Below, piece after piece: positions 8,470 to 16,949 of a stretch of DNA of 43,463 bases. The notes beneath the pieces were generated by a model. That model had not been told where the DNA came from and ran no database searches. It was given only the letters and a program-made list of their open reading frames with translations. The stretch is from NCBI GenBank assembly GCA_024653965.1, contig JANLGW010000019.1, positions 1 through 43,463 on the forward strand, written 5' to 3'. Every line of letters starts with the position of its first letter. Position 1 is the first letter of the stretch. The DNA comes from Rhodospirillales bacterium (lineage in GTDB: Bacteria; Pseudomonadota; Alphaproteobacteria; Rhodospirillales; Magnetovibrionaceae). The translations under genes were made by a program, and so were the position numbers.

Positions 8470-9747
8470 ATGGTAAAATCAAAACAAAGTTTGATTGAAT
8501 TATTACACGGTCGCCCAATTGTTATCTGGGGGGCGCGGATGACTGGAATGGGTTTTCTTCGCTTTTCCAAAGCCAATGACTTGAATGTTGTAAGTTTTGT
8601 TGATTCGGATCCCGCCTTTGATCAAAAAATGGTCAATGGTATTTCCGTTCAGAACCCTGATGCGTTGAGAGATATTAAAGGTTCAGCCCCTAATCTGGTG
8701 ATTGTGATTGCGGTCTCGATAAAAGAAGAGGAAATCATCAAATCATTAAAAGAGATGATGTTTTCCAGTGAAGACTTTGTCTTGTATTCCGATTATTGCG
8801 AATCTTTTTATACCATTGATGTTGTTGGAACTTGCAATTTGGTGTGCCCTTCATGCGCACACAGTATCAATGGGGAAAAGTACCCCAGGGGCATGATGTC
8901 GTTCGAGAACTTCACGCGGGTCTTGGACAAAATTAAGCGAGAATCCGAAGTCGTCACCCACGTGAGTTTGTACAGTTGGGGGGAGCCTTTCTTGCACCCT
9001 AAGTTGCCGGAGATCATTAAGCATCTCCACGACAATGGGATCGCGGCGGCCGTGTCTAGCAATCTATCGATTAAATCCGCGGATCAAATTCGCCACGTCA
9101 TTCAGGCCTCTCCGGAATATTTGAAAATCTCCTTATCTGGATACTATCCAGATGTTTACAACAAGACCCACACAGGTGGTGATATCAATCTCGTCAAATC
9201 GAATATGTACCGCGTGAGGCATTACATTGATAAGTTTGGGGCGGATACGCTTGTTGATGTAAATTACCATTTGTACAACAACAACAATCAGAAAAATCTT
9301 CAAAAGATGAAAGCGCTCTGTGATGAGCTGGGCTTTTCATTGTCCGCGACATATTCTTTGGTTATGCCGCTGGAAAGGTGTCTAGATCATTGTGATGGCA
9401 TTAAGGATCCTCAAACGGAATCGCTTAGCGAGATTTTATTGGTCAACATTGACGAAGGCCTAGAAGTAACGAAAGACTATCGCTCGTACACCTGCCCTTT
9501 CAAAGATAATCAGATGAATATCAGCTGGGATTTAAAGGTCCCGGTCTGTTGCCTTGTTTTTAACGGAGAACGGACGATCGTAGCGGACAATTATCTTGAC
9601 GCTTCGTTTGTTGAAATAAACAAAAAAAAGAACACGGCGGAAATCTGCAATAAGTGTATGGATTATGGCTTGCCAGCCTACAATATGGGGTTCAATCAAA
9701 AAGGTTGGAAAGCCATTGCGTCTTCAAAGCCTTCCTCCGACACGTAG
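8470..9747 (+). CDS. Radical SAM/SPASM protein with N-terminal Rossmann-like domain
   Basis: A 425-aa two-part protein. Residues 1-110 form a nucleotide-binding-like domain (IVIWGARMTGMGFLRFSK, then VVSFVDSD, then LVIVIAVS), like the PglD/CoA-binding modules found in glycan enzymes. The radical SAM core follows with Cys122, Cys126 and Cys129 (TCNLVCPSC) and WGEPFLHP. C-terminal cysteines (CPF, VCCLVF, ICNKC) fit a SPASM or twitch auxiliary cluster domain. The substrate is unknown, but the N-terminal module recurs in two methyltransferases of this island, which suggests a shared ligand. It is part of the operon that runs from 6492 to 12773. Confidence 0.85.
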   Translation: MVKSKQSLIELLHGRPIVIWGARMTGMGFLRFSKANDLNVVSFVDSDPAFDQKMVNGISVQNPDALRDIKGSAPNLVIVIAVSIKEEEIIKSLKEMMFSSEDFVLYSDYCESFYTIDVVGTCNLVCPSCAHSINGEKYPRGMMSFENFTRVLDKIKRESEVVTHVSLYSWGEPFLHPKLPEIIKHLHDNGIAAAVSSNLSIKSADQIRHVIQASPEYLKISLSGYYPDVYNKTHTGGDINLVKSNMYRVRHYIDKFGADTLVDVNYHLYNNNNQKNLQKMKALCDELGFSLSATYSLVMPLERCLDHCDGIKDPQTESLSEILLVNIDEGLEVTKDYRSYTCPFKDNQMNISWDLKVPVCCLVFNGERTIVADNYLDASFVEINKKKNTAEICNKCMDYGLPAYNMGFNQKGWKAIASSKPSSDT

Positions 9748-9778
9748 CCAATTTTGCAGAAGTTGAAGTGGTGTACCG

Positions 9779-10927
9779 ATGAAACACGAACAAAACTCTG
9801 AGTGTTGTCGGCTGTGTTCTGCAGCATTGACCGAGGCACCCATCATTAGTATGGAACCCTTCCCCAAAGCCGCTCAGTTTTATCCTCGAGAAGATGAATT
9901 TGCGCAAGATACCGGCATTGTGTTGGATGTTTTTCAATGTCCATCGTGCGGGCTTGTCCAATTAAAAATAGAGCCGGTGGATTATTATAAAGAAGTCATC
10001 ACCGCAGCTGTCTTATCTCCTCACGCTAAACTAACGCGTCTGACGGAAATGAACGCTTTCGTTGACCGATTTGGCTTGCGCGGCAAAAAGGCCCTTGAAA
10101 TTGGCAGTGCAAGGGGGGACATGTTGGAAGTTATGGCTGAGGCTGGTCTTGATGCTATGGGGTTGGAGTATGCCCCTAAGTCCATTGAGTACGCCAAAGG
10201 GAGAGGGCTAAATATTCACCTTGGATATATCAATGACTTTAATCCAAAAGCCAAGGTGGATGTCTTTTTCTCGTATAACTATTTAGAACACCAACCAGAC
10301 GCCAAAGCATTTATCCAATCGGTTCACCGTGTAACGACACCGGATGCCATTGGGTATGTTACGGTTCCAAATTTGGAATATCTTCTGGCATCAAGGTGTC
10401 TCTATGAGTTTGTGGCCGACCATCTCGTTTATTTTACACAAAGAACGTTGTCGCTCGCTTTTGAAATGAACGGCTTCGAGGTTCTTAGCTGTCAGGCCAT
10501 CAACAACGACAATGACATTGAGATCATTGTGCAAAAACGCCGACAACTTAACTTGTTGTCCTATGTGGCCGAAGTGGATGATTTGTCCGTTCGCTTGAAC
10601 GAACTGGTGGTTCAATATGCCGCGACTGGGAAAAAGATCGCCGTATGGGGGGCAGGGCACCGAACGCTGGCGCTACTCGCGATCAGTCGCATTAATAAAA
10701 TCGAGTTTATCGTCGATTCTGCTGATTTTAAACAGGGCAAATATAGTCCTGTTATGTTCAACAAAATTGTATCGCCAAAAGACCTGGAAGCCTCAGATGT
10801 CGATGCCATCATTATTATGGTGCCGGGCCTATATCCAGAAGAAGTCCTTAAGACGGTCCGCAAATTTAACCGCAAGCTTGATGTCTATATTCTTAAGGGA
10901 AATGATATAGTCGTTGTCGATACGTAG
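9779..10927 (+). CDS. Class I SAM-dependent C-methyltransferase (zinc-binding / Methyltransf_14 type)
   Basis: A 382-aa three-domain methyltransferase like the sugar C-methyltransferases TylC3/NovU. An N-terminal zinc-site segment has CRLC (10-13) and CPSC (54-57). The class I SAM domain has ALEIGSARGDML as motif I and GLEYAP as the acidic loop. The C-terminal Rossmann-like domain has KIAVWGAGHRTLALL, EFIVDSA and IIIMVPG. Members methylate a carbon of a keto-sugar nucleotide, usually C3 or C5, so a methyl-branched sugar is a plausible product here. It lies 31 nt after the preceding radical SAM gene, with the TPP enzyme following. Confidence 0.87.
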   Translation: MKHEQNSECCRLCSAALTEAPIISMEPFPKAAQFYPREDEFAQDTGIVLDVFQCPSCGLVQLKIEPVDYYKEVITAAVLSPHAKLTRLTEMNAFVDRFGLRGKKALEIGSARGDMLEVMAEAGLDAMGLEYAPKSIEYAKGRGLNIHLGYINDFNPKAKVDVFFSYNYLEHQPDAKAFIQSVHRVTTPDAIGYVTVPNLEYLLASRCLYEFVADHLVYFTQRTLSLAFEMNGFEVLSCQAINNDNDIEIIVQKRRQLNLLSYVAEVDDLSVRLNELVVQYAATGKKIAVWGAGHRTLALLAISRINKIEFIVDSADFKQGKYSPVMFNKIVSPKDLEASDVDAIIIMVPGLYPEEVLKTVRKFNRKLDVYILKGNDIVVVDT

Positions 10928-10976
10928 GTCGTGTTGTATTGCAATGCTAACTGATCAGAAGGATGAGTAGCTTATT

Positions 10977-12773
10977 ATGAAAATGAAACTTTCGGACTAC
11001 GTTGCTCAGAAAGTTGTCGAGCTCGGCATAGAACATGTCTTTATGGTGACTGGGGGTGGTGCGATGCATCTGAACCAGTCATTCGGCACGAACGATGACC
11101 TAGAGTGCATTTTCAATCATCACGAACAAGCTTGCGCTATGGCTGCTGAAGCATATTCTCGGCTCACAAATCGCCCCGCATTGGTGAATGTTACGTCAGG
11201 TCCTGGATGCATAAATGCGCTTAACGGCGTGTATGGTGCGTGGACTGACTCCATCAGCATGCTCGTCATTTCCGGGCAAGTGAAGTATCAAACGACCATC
11301 AGAAGTACCGGGCTTGCGCTTCGCCAGTACGGTGATCAGGAAATTGATATTGAGCGGCTAGCAACGCCAATAACAAAATACTGCGAAATGATCACGGATG
11401 CAAAATCAATTCGTTACCATCTGGAAAAAGCATTTCACCTTGCCGTGACCGGACGACCTGGTCCGTGCTGGCTGGATATCCCCATTGATGTGCAGGGTGC
11501 ACAAATAGAAACGGATGAGTTACCCGCCTTTGATCCCGGTGAACTTGATGAACCATGGAGGCACGCTGACCTGGGCAAAGCCTGCAAGGATATTTTTGAG
11601 AAGCTGTCTGGCGCGCGCCGCCCCGTTATTTTTGCGGGATCGGGCATTCGACTGAGTGGCCAGCACGCCGCCTTTATCAAACTTGTTGAGAAGCTGGGCA
11701 TACCGGTCGTGACAGGTTGGAACGCCCATGACGCAATTTGGAATGATCATCCCTTATATGTTGGAAGGCCTGGAACGGTGGGGGATCGAGCGGGAAATTT
11801 CGTTGTCCAGAACTCAGACGTTCTCTTGGTCTTAGGAAGTCGATTGAACATCCGACAGGTCAGTTACAACTGGTCAACATTTGCCTCGAAAGCTTTTAAA
11901 ATATGGGTTGATATAGATGAGCTGGAGATGAAAAAACCGACGGTAAAAGGTGACATGATTTTACACGCTGATTTGTCCGACCTCCTGCCTATTCTTGCCG
12001 CGCATGCCGATAATAGAGGCCCTAAGCAGGAGCACACACGATGGCTCGCGTGGTGCATGGAGCGCCGGCACAAATACCCGGTCGTCCTCGCGGAATATTG
12101 GGATAATGAAAAAATTAACCCGTATTGCTTTTTTGATCGTTTGTTCAACCAACTAGAGGATGGACAAATCATTGTTACGGCAAACGGTTCGGCTTGCGTC
12201 ATCAGTTTTCAAGTTGCGAACTTGAAACAAAACCAACGTCTGTGGACGAATTCTGGCTGTGCGTCTATGGGTTATGAAATCCCCGCTGCCATTGGCGCCT
12301 TTAAAGGCTCAGGTGAAAAGCCTATTGTCTGTATTGCAGGTGATGGAAGCATCATGATGAACCTGCAAGAACTGCAAACCATCGTAGGAAACAAGTACGC
12401 TATTAAAATTTTTATCATTAACAATCAGGGTTATTCATCGATATTTCAAACGCACCGAAATTTTTTTGATGGAGTTGAGGTTGGAGCTGGACCATCATCT
12501 GGTGTGACGTTCCCCGATTTTGGTAAGCTCAGCCTTGCGTTTGACATACCATACTTTCAATGTGTTACGCATGATGAGATGGGCGATGCAATATCGAAAA
12601 CGATGAGGACAGATGGGCCGGTGATTTGTGAAGTCATGGTTGATCAAAACCAACCCTTTGCCCCGAAACTGTCCTCGAAGCAGCTTGCGGACGGGACAAT
12701 AGTGTCGCCATCATTAGAAGACATGTCACCATTTCTTTCAGATGAAGAAATGAAAGATAATATGCTGGCGTGA
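10977..12773 (+). CDS. TPP-dependent acetolactate-synthase-like enzyme (candidate YerE-type sugar C2-transferase)
   Basis: A 598-aa thiamine diphosphate enzyme. The N-terminal Pyr domain has the activating glutamate Glu50 in FNHHEQACAMAAEAYSR. The central domain has RRPVIFAGSGIRLSG. The C-terminal PP domain has the cofactor motif AGDGSIMMNLQELQT followed by NNQGYSSI. The overall length and order fit large subunits of acetohydroxyacid synthase and their relatives. No small regulatory subunit is near, and the setting in a sugar cluster with an RfbH-type dehydrase argues against branched-chain amino acid synthesis. The best-known analogue is YerE, which adds an acetyl unit from pyruvate to CDP-3,6-dideoxy-4-keto-glucose. 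That specific role is inference. It ends the plus-strand operon and faces a minus-strand one. Confidence 0.87.
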   Translation: MKMKLSDYVAQKVVELGIEHVFMVTGGGAMHLNQSFGTNDDLECIFNHHEQACAMAAEAYSRLTNRPALVNVTSGPGCINALNGVYGAWTDSISMLVISGQVKYQTTIRSTGLALRQYGDQEIDIERLATPITKYCEMITDAKSIRYHLEKAFHLAVTGRPGPCWLDIPIDVQGAQIETDELPAFDPGELDEPWRHADLGKACKDIFEKLSGARRPVIFAGSGIRLSGQHAAFIKLVEKLGIPVVTGWNAHDAIWNDHPLYVGRPGTVGDRAGNFVVQNSDVLLVLGSRLNIRQVSYNWSTFASKAFKIWVDIDELEMKKPTVKGDMILHADLSDLLPILAAHADNRGPKQEHTRWLAWCMERRHKYPVVLAEYWDNEKINPYCFFDRLFNQLEDGQIIVTANGSACVISFQVANLKQNQRLWTNSGCASMGYEIPAAIGAFKGSGEKPIVCIAGDGSIMMNLQELQTIVGNKYAIKIFIINNQGYSSIFQTHRNFFDGVEVGAGPSSGVTFPDFGKLSLAFDIPYFQCVTHDEMGDAISKTMRTDGPVICEVMVDQNQPFAPKLSSKQLADGTIVSPSLEDMSPFLSDEEMKDNMLA

Positions 12774-12903
12774 CCGACGTGCTCAGGAGCATTGCGGGGG
12801 GTATGGTTGGATAATGTATAAATTCTCTCGCATATTTAGTGGGCATTGCCGCCTGACCAGATCGGACACTGGCCAAAAATGAAAAAGTGAAAGATTCTGG
12901 ACA

Positions 12904-13557
12904 CTATCTTTTAAATAAATCGAGATCGAGCAATTCGCTCATTTTTCCAATTGAAGCCAAGGCTTGATCTTCTCGCACCCCATCATTGTAGCCCGACGTA
13001 TAAAGGATGAAAGGGATGCCGGCTGACTGCGCGGCGCGTTGATCCGTGGTGCTGTCTCCAATCAGTACGGTCGAAGACGCATCTGCACTCAAGCTAGAAA
13101 TCGCGAAATGAACGGGTTCTGGATGGGGTTTTGGATTTATTGAAGATTCACCAGCGATGATGCAATTGAAATAACTGTCCAGCCCCGTATCTGCCAGAAC
13201 CTTTGCGCACAAATTTTGGGGTTTGTTAGTGCAGATACCCAACTTAAACCCCCATCCTTTTAAAATAGTTAGGGTCTCTACCACGGTAGGATAAATTGAA
13301 CTGGTGGGAGTCTCTAGGACGCTATATTTCGCGCGAAATTCGGCAATGAGCTCCGGCAGGTCTTCATCACTTGGATCCAGGGCCATTTTGATAAGGCTGC
13401 CTGCTCCATAGCTGATCAAGTGGCGAAATTGGCTGTTTTCTAATGAGACATACCCACGTTCAGCCCGCATCAAATTTAGAACGACGCCAGTCTCAACAGC
13501 GCTATCGATCAGGGTACCATCGAGGTCGAATAAAATCGTATTGATGGTTGATGCCAA
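12904..13557 (-). CDS. HAD-family phosphatase (phosphoglycolate-phosphatase-like)
   Basis: A 217-aa HAD hydrolase. Motif I is FDLDGTLIDS with Asp11 and Asp13, motif II is near GICTNKP, and motif IV is LIGDSTTDQRAAQSAG. A helical cap domain lies after motif I, as in the Gph/beta-phosphoglucomutase branch. It would remove phosphate from a small sugar or acid phosphate. It lies 14 nt after the aldolase gene on the same strand, so the pair is probably co-expressed and may act in sequence (aldol step, then dephosphorylation, or the reverse). The substrate is unknown. Confidence 0.86.
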   Translation of the reverse strand: MASTINTILFDLDGTLIDSAVETGVVLNLMRAERGYVSLENSQFRHLISYGAGSLIKMALDPSDEDLPELIAEFRAKYSVLETPTSSIYPTVVETLTILKGWGFKLGICTNKPQNLCAKVLADTGLDSYFNCIIAGESSINPKPHPEPVHFAISSLSADASSTVLIGDSTTDQRAAQSAGIPFILYTSGYNDGVREDQALASIGKMSELLDLDLFKR

Positions 13558-13571
13558 ATGCCTGAGTACCT

Positions 13572-14357
13572 CTATATCCAGCGTGACCTAAGCATGTGAA
13601 TACGAGTTTCATCTTCAAGCGAGATGGTTTTGTAGTATTCCTGCTTATTCTCAAGCCATAAGATTTCAAAATGTACGGCCGCCAACAACCCTTTATCAAT
13701 ATTTTTTTCCGAAATATGCGCGGCATCAAAAATGATTTTTCGGGTTTCAAAACGATCAAGGCGAATGGCTTTTATTTTCTTCAATCCGGGCAGAGCTTCA
13801 ATGGAAACGCCTCCACCGACAACAAGTTCCAAATTGTTATTTTTGCACTGTTGTGCGACGGCACAGACGTATTCTTGAACGGCATCACTATTGATGTCTT
13901 CGCGCCCCATGTTGTGTGAAAGCGAAAAATCGACACGTCCAAAAACCACGCCAGGTTTTATGTTCGACTTCGTTGCAACAGCAATAAGATCGTTAAGATT
14001 GTTGTAGGCAGTGATCGTTTCAATATTAAATAGAAAACCTACGTCAGCGTGCTCATCTGGAGTATAGGTTCTTTCAATTGCCTCGATATATTTTGTTAGG
14101 GCGTATGGCGTTTCGACCATGGGTGCAATGAGGTAATCAACGCCAAATTGCCGCGCTTCATGGAGGTCACGAATTGCCTCACAACCGCCCACTTTTAACC
14201 CCACATTCAGGTCAGCACGGCGCGTGATTTCAAGCAAGCGTAAGAATTCATCTGCACGAGTACCCTCTGCTTCAAATTCAGATTTTACGCCAATGTAACC
14301 ATATTCATCTTTTCCTTGACGCAAGATTGCGAGCATTTCTTTTTCGTTTTTATTCAT
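13572..14357 (-). CDS. HpcH/HpaI-type aldolase family protein
   Basis: A 261-aa TIM-barrel protein with the segments expected of the HpcH/HpaI and citrate-lyase-beta group: GVKSEFEAEGTR with the acidic residues near the start, GVDYLIAPMVETPYAL, and VGFLFNIETITAYNNL, where the glutamate and nearby residues usually bind metal and pyruvate or oxaloacetate. These enzymes cleave or form C-C bonds using pyruvate, oxaloacetate or acetyl-CoA partners. In this island it could build a short hydroxy-acid or extend a sugar. The stop is close to the HAD gene; the upstream gap to rfbH is 259 nt, so it may have its own promoter. Confidence 0.78.
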   Translation of the reverse strand: MNKNEKEMLAILRQGKDEYGYIGVKSEFEAEGTRADEFLRLLEITRRADLNVGLKVGGCEAIRDLHEARQFGVDYLIAPMVETPYALTKYIEAIERTYTPDEHADVGFLFNIETITAYNNLNDLIAVATKSNIKPGVVFGRVDFSLSHNMGREDINSDAVQEYVCAVAQQCKNNNLELVVGGGVSIEALPGLKKIKAIRLDRFETRKIIFDAAHISEKNIDKGLLAAVHFEILWLENKQEYYKTISLEDETRIHMLRSRWI

Positions 14358-14616
14358 AATACCCTATTTTTAATGAATATAGTTTTTGGGGTGCGGTATG
14401 CATATTAGGCTCAAGGTTTCTCAATTTATGAGAAGTATACTTCGTTCTTTGATGGAGTATATTTTATCTTTGATATTGAATGTGGTGAAAACTGTCAACG
14501 GTGGAATAAAATAGAGGGCTGGCGCCCCCCTTTAACGGTGGTTAAACATTAAACGGGTTTTGCGGTGGCAAGAGCAGAAAGCGGTCGGGCCTGATTGTGG
14601 TTATATGCAAATATGA
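14358..14616. other. Intergenic gap between the rfbH-like gene and the aldolase
   Basis: A 259-nt non-coding stretch between two minus-strand genes. It is AT-rich next to the aldolase start (14360-14480) and so may carry that gene's promoter. A short GC-rich segment at 14519-14530 has no clear hairpin with a T tract. No gene was seen. Confidence 0.35.
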
Positions 14617-15993
14617 TTACACAACCCCTAAGCAGTCTTTTATTACCGCAATAACATAATCGAGCATTTCGATTGTTAAGGCGGGTTGGACACCGATCCA
14701 AAATGTATTGTTCATGATAAGGTCGGTTCTTTCCAAGGATCCACTGACTCGAAAGTTCCGTCCGGCCATGTAAGGCTGACAGGTGATGTTTCCGGCAAAC
14801 AGCAAACGCGTGCCAATTTTGTGATGCTCAAGGTGTTTTAGCAATTCAATGCGGCTGAGCGGGGCGGTGTCTTTGAGGGTGATGGTGAAGCCGAACCAAG
14901 ACGGCGCAGATTTGGCGGTCGCTTTGGGTAAAATCAAAAAATCTTCACAGCATTTTAGTCCCTTGTATAGATATGCGAAATTGGTTTTGCGAGCTTCGAC
15001 GAAATCCGAGATCCGTTCCAACTGTGCCAATCCACAGGCGGCCTGCATATCCGTAATTTTCATGTTATAGCCGGCATGGCTATAGATGTACTTATGGTCA
15101 TAACCTTCAGGCATATCACCAAGTTGCCAGCAAAACCGTTTGCCACAGGTGTTGTCGCTACCCGGTGCACAAAAGCAATCACGTCCCCAGTCCCGAAACG
15201 ATTCAATTACGGGCTTAAGTTTTCCGTTATCGGTATAAATTGCCCCCCCTTCACCCATCGTGATGTGGTGGGCGGGATAAAAACTCAACGTCGCAGCATC
15301 ACCAAACGTTCCAACTAATCGTGGCTTTGCCGCTTCGATGGGTTTGAGGTGGTTTCTGCGTATCTCAGTGGCTGGAGTATATGTGGCCCCCAGGGCATCG
15401 CAGGTGTCTTCGATGACCCAAAGGCCATATTTACGCGCCAAATCCATGACGGTGTCTAAATCAAACGGGTTGCCCAAGGTATGAGCAAGCATAATGGCCC
15501 GGGTTTTATCGCTGATGGCGGCTTCAATCAGCACAGGGTCGATGTTGTAGGTAGGAATGTGAACATCAACGAATACGGGAACAAGGCCGTACTGCAAAAT
15601 GGGGTTGACCGTGGTTGGAAACCCTGCGGCGACGGTGATCACTTCATCGCCGGCTTTGAGGGCTTTATCACCGAGTTTTGGGGATGTGAGGGCTGCCAGC
15701 GCTAACAAGTTGGCTGATGAGCCTGAATTGGTCGTTAAGGCGTGCTTAATTCCTAGATATTTAGCAAGCTGCGTTTCAAAGGCCGTGTTGAAACGCCCCG
15801 TTGTCAGCCATCCATCAAGTGAAGCCTCAACAAGATTTTTGAGTTCTTGAGAGCCTAAAAGCTTGCCCGAAGGTGGAATTGCCGTTTGTCCAGGCTCAAA
15901 GGTTTTCTCTTGGTATTGGAGAGCACTAAATTCATCTACCAAAGTGGCGATTTGAGCGCGTATTTTGTCTTTTTTATTGGCAAAAGGCGTCAT
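14617..15993 (-). CDS. rfbH: CDP-4-keto-6-deoxy-D-glucose 3-dehydrase (E1), RfbH/AscC type
   Basis: A 458-aa PMP-dependent, [2Fe-2S] dehydrase that starts C3 deoxygenation in 3,6-dideoxyhexose synthesis. Similarity to RfbH is strong from [20 protein letters not shown] onward. The lysine of ordinary aminotransferases is replaced by His242 in [14 protein letters not shown], a hallmark of this family. The iron-sulfur ligands are Cys198, Cys273, Cys275 and Cys283 (CxCx7C). An insert of about 17 residues (about 206-222) widens the first spacing relative to RfbH. The start at 15993 (MTPFANKK) matches the family; the frame continues 27 codons further upstream. The electron-donor E3 and the CDP-glucose enzymes are not in this window. 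Confidence 0.92.
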   Translation of the reverse strand: MTPFANKKDKIRAQIATLVDEFSALQYQEKTFEPGQTAIPPSGKLLGSQELKNLVEASLDGWLTTGRFNTAFETQLAKYLGIKHALTTNSGSSANLLALAALTSPKLGDKALKAGDEVITVAAGFPTTVNPILQYGLVPVFVDVHIPTYNIDPVLIEAAISDKTRAIMLAHTLGNPFDLDTVMDLARKYGLWVIEDTCDALGATYTPATEIRRNHLKPIEAAKPRLVGTFGDAATLSFYPAHHITMGEGGAIYTDNGKLKPVIESFRDWGRDCFCAPGSDNTCGKRFCWQLGDMPEGYDHKYIYSHAGYNMKITDMQAACGLAQLERISDFVEARKTNFAYLYKGLKCCEDFLILPKATAKSAPSWFGFTITLKDTAPLSRIELLKHLEHHKIGTRLLFAGNITCQPYMAGRNFRVSGSLERTDLIMNNTFWIGVQPALTIEMLDYVIAVIKDCLGVV

Positions 15994-16245
15994 AAAGGCT
16001 TCAAGCTCCAAAAACATGTTGACAACAGAAATGTAATTTAAGGGTATGAAAAAATATACAAAAATAGATTTCAATTTTATTGGAGAGGCCTCATAATAAC
16101 AGGGTTATATTTTAGCTGACAATGTAAGCTAAGGAGGCAAGCGCTCTTTCTACAACAAACATCCCGCAGCGTTAGAATGGCTCTGAAGATGTTGGTGTTC
16201 AAGACTCATTGTTTTGGTAGAAACCATTTTTCATGAGGTGTTATT
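15994..16245. promoter_or_regulatory. Divergent region between rfbH-like and pseF-like genes
   Basis: This region should contain two divergent promoters. An inverted repeat TTAGCT (16112-16117) / AGCTAA (16127-16132) lies midway and could be an operator. A GAGG ribosome-binding site at 16235-16238 serves the pseF-like gene. No sigma-54 or clear sigma-70 motif was recognised. Confidence 0.35.
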
Positions 16246-16938
16246 ATCCGAGTTTGCATAATCCCCGCACGAGGGGGAAGCGAGAGGATTCCGCATAAGA
16301 ACATCAAGTTTTTTTGCGGCAAACCCATCATCGCGTATTCCATCACAGCCGCCCTGGAAAGTCAGTGTTTCGATAGAGTTATCGTATCCACTGATTCACC
16401 TGAAATCGCCGATGTGGCTAGAAAGTACGGCGCTGAAGTGCCGTTCCTTCGCCCCGCAGAACTGGCCGATGCCTATATAGGCATTGGGGGCCCCCTCAGC
16501 CATGCGATCAATTGGTTGCGTGAAAATGACCGGCAACCAGATTTTGTCTGCCTTTTGCTCGCAACGGCTCCGTTTGTGCGACCGCAAATACTCCGAGATG
16601 CCTTCTCTCTGCTCGAAAAAAATCCATCCAAATTCTTTTGTTTTGGCGTCGTTAAGTTTGAGGCTCCGATCCAACGCGCCTTTAAAATTTCGCAACAGGG
16701 CACGATAGAGATGTTCCAGCCGGAATACTTTGAATCCAGATCCCAAGACCTGGAGCCAGCTTATCACGATGCCGCGCAATTTTGTTGGGGACGAATAGAG
16801 GGCTTTTTGAACGAAATACCCCCATTTTCAGGCCATTCTATACCCTACATTCTACCATCGTCAGAAGTTCAGGACATTGATACACAGGAAGACTGGGATA
16901 AAGCCGAAAAAATGTATTGCCGTGGAAAGGACGCATAG
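16246..16938 (+). CDS. pseF: CMP-pseudaminic acid (nonulosonate) cytidylyltransferase, ATC start proposed
   Basis: A 230-aa CMP-nonulosonate synthetase that activates pseudaminic acid or a relative with CTP. From 16246 the frame reads (M)RVCIIPARGGSKRIPHKNI, the exact family N-terminus including the CTP-binding ARGGSKRI loop. It continues with CGKPIIAYSI, VSTDSPEIA, and ends with QDIDTQEDWDKAE, also typical. There is no ATG, GTG or TTG in frame between the TGA at 16234-16236 and these essential motifs; the ATC at 16246 sits 7 nt after GAGG where the family has its Met. Either ATC is used, an ATG was mutated, or there is a frameshift or sequence error. A start at GTG 16414 would remove the active site. 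pseG follows after 11 nt. Confidence 0.85.
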   Translation: MRVCIIPARGGSERIPHKNIKFFCGKPIIAYSITAALESQCFDRVIVSTDSPEIADVARKYGAEVPFLRPAELADAYIGIGGPLSHAINWLRENDRQPDFVCLLLATAPFVRPQILRDAFSLLEKNPSKFFCFGVVKFEAPIQRAFKISQQGTIEMFQPEYFESRSQDLEPAYHDAAQFCWGRIEGFLNEIPPFSGHSIPYILPSSEVQDIDTQEDWDKAEKMYCRGKDA

Positions 16939-16949
16939 AGGTTTTTGCT

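Noticed and set aside
10977-12773. Anabolic acetolactate synthase for branched-chain amino acids
   Set aside because: No small regulatory subunit and no ilv/leu gene nearby; it lies in a sugar operon.
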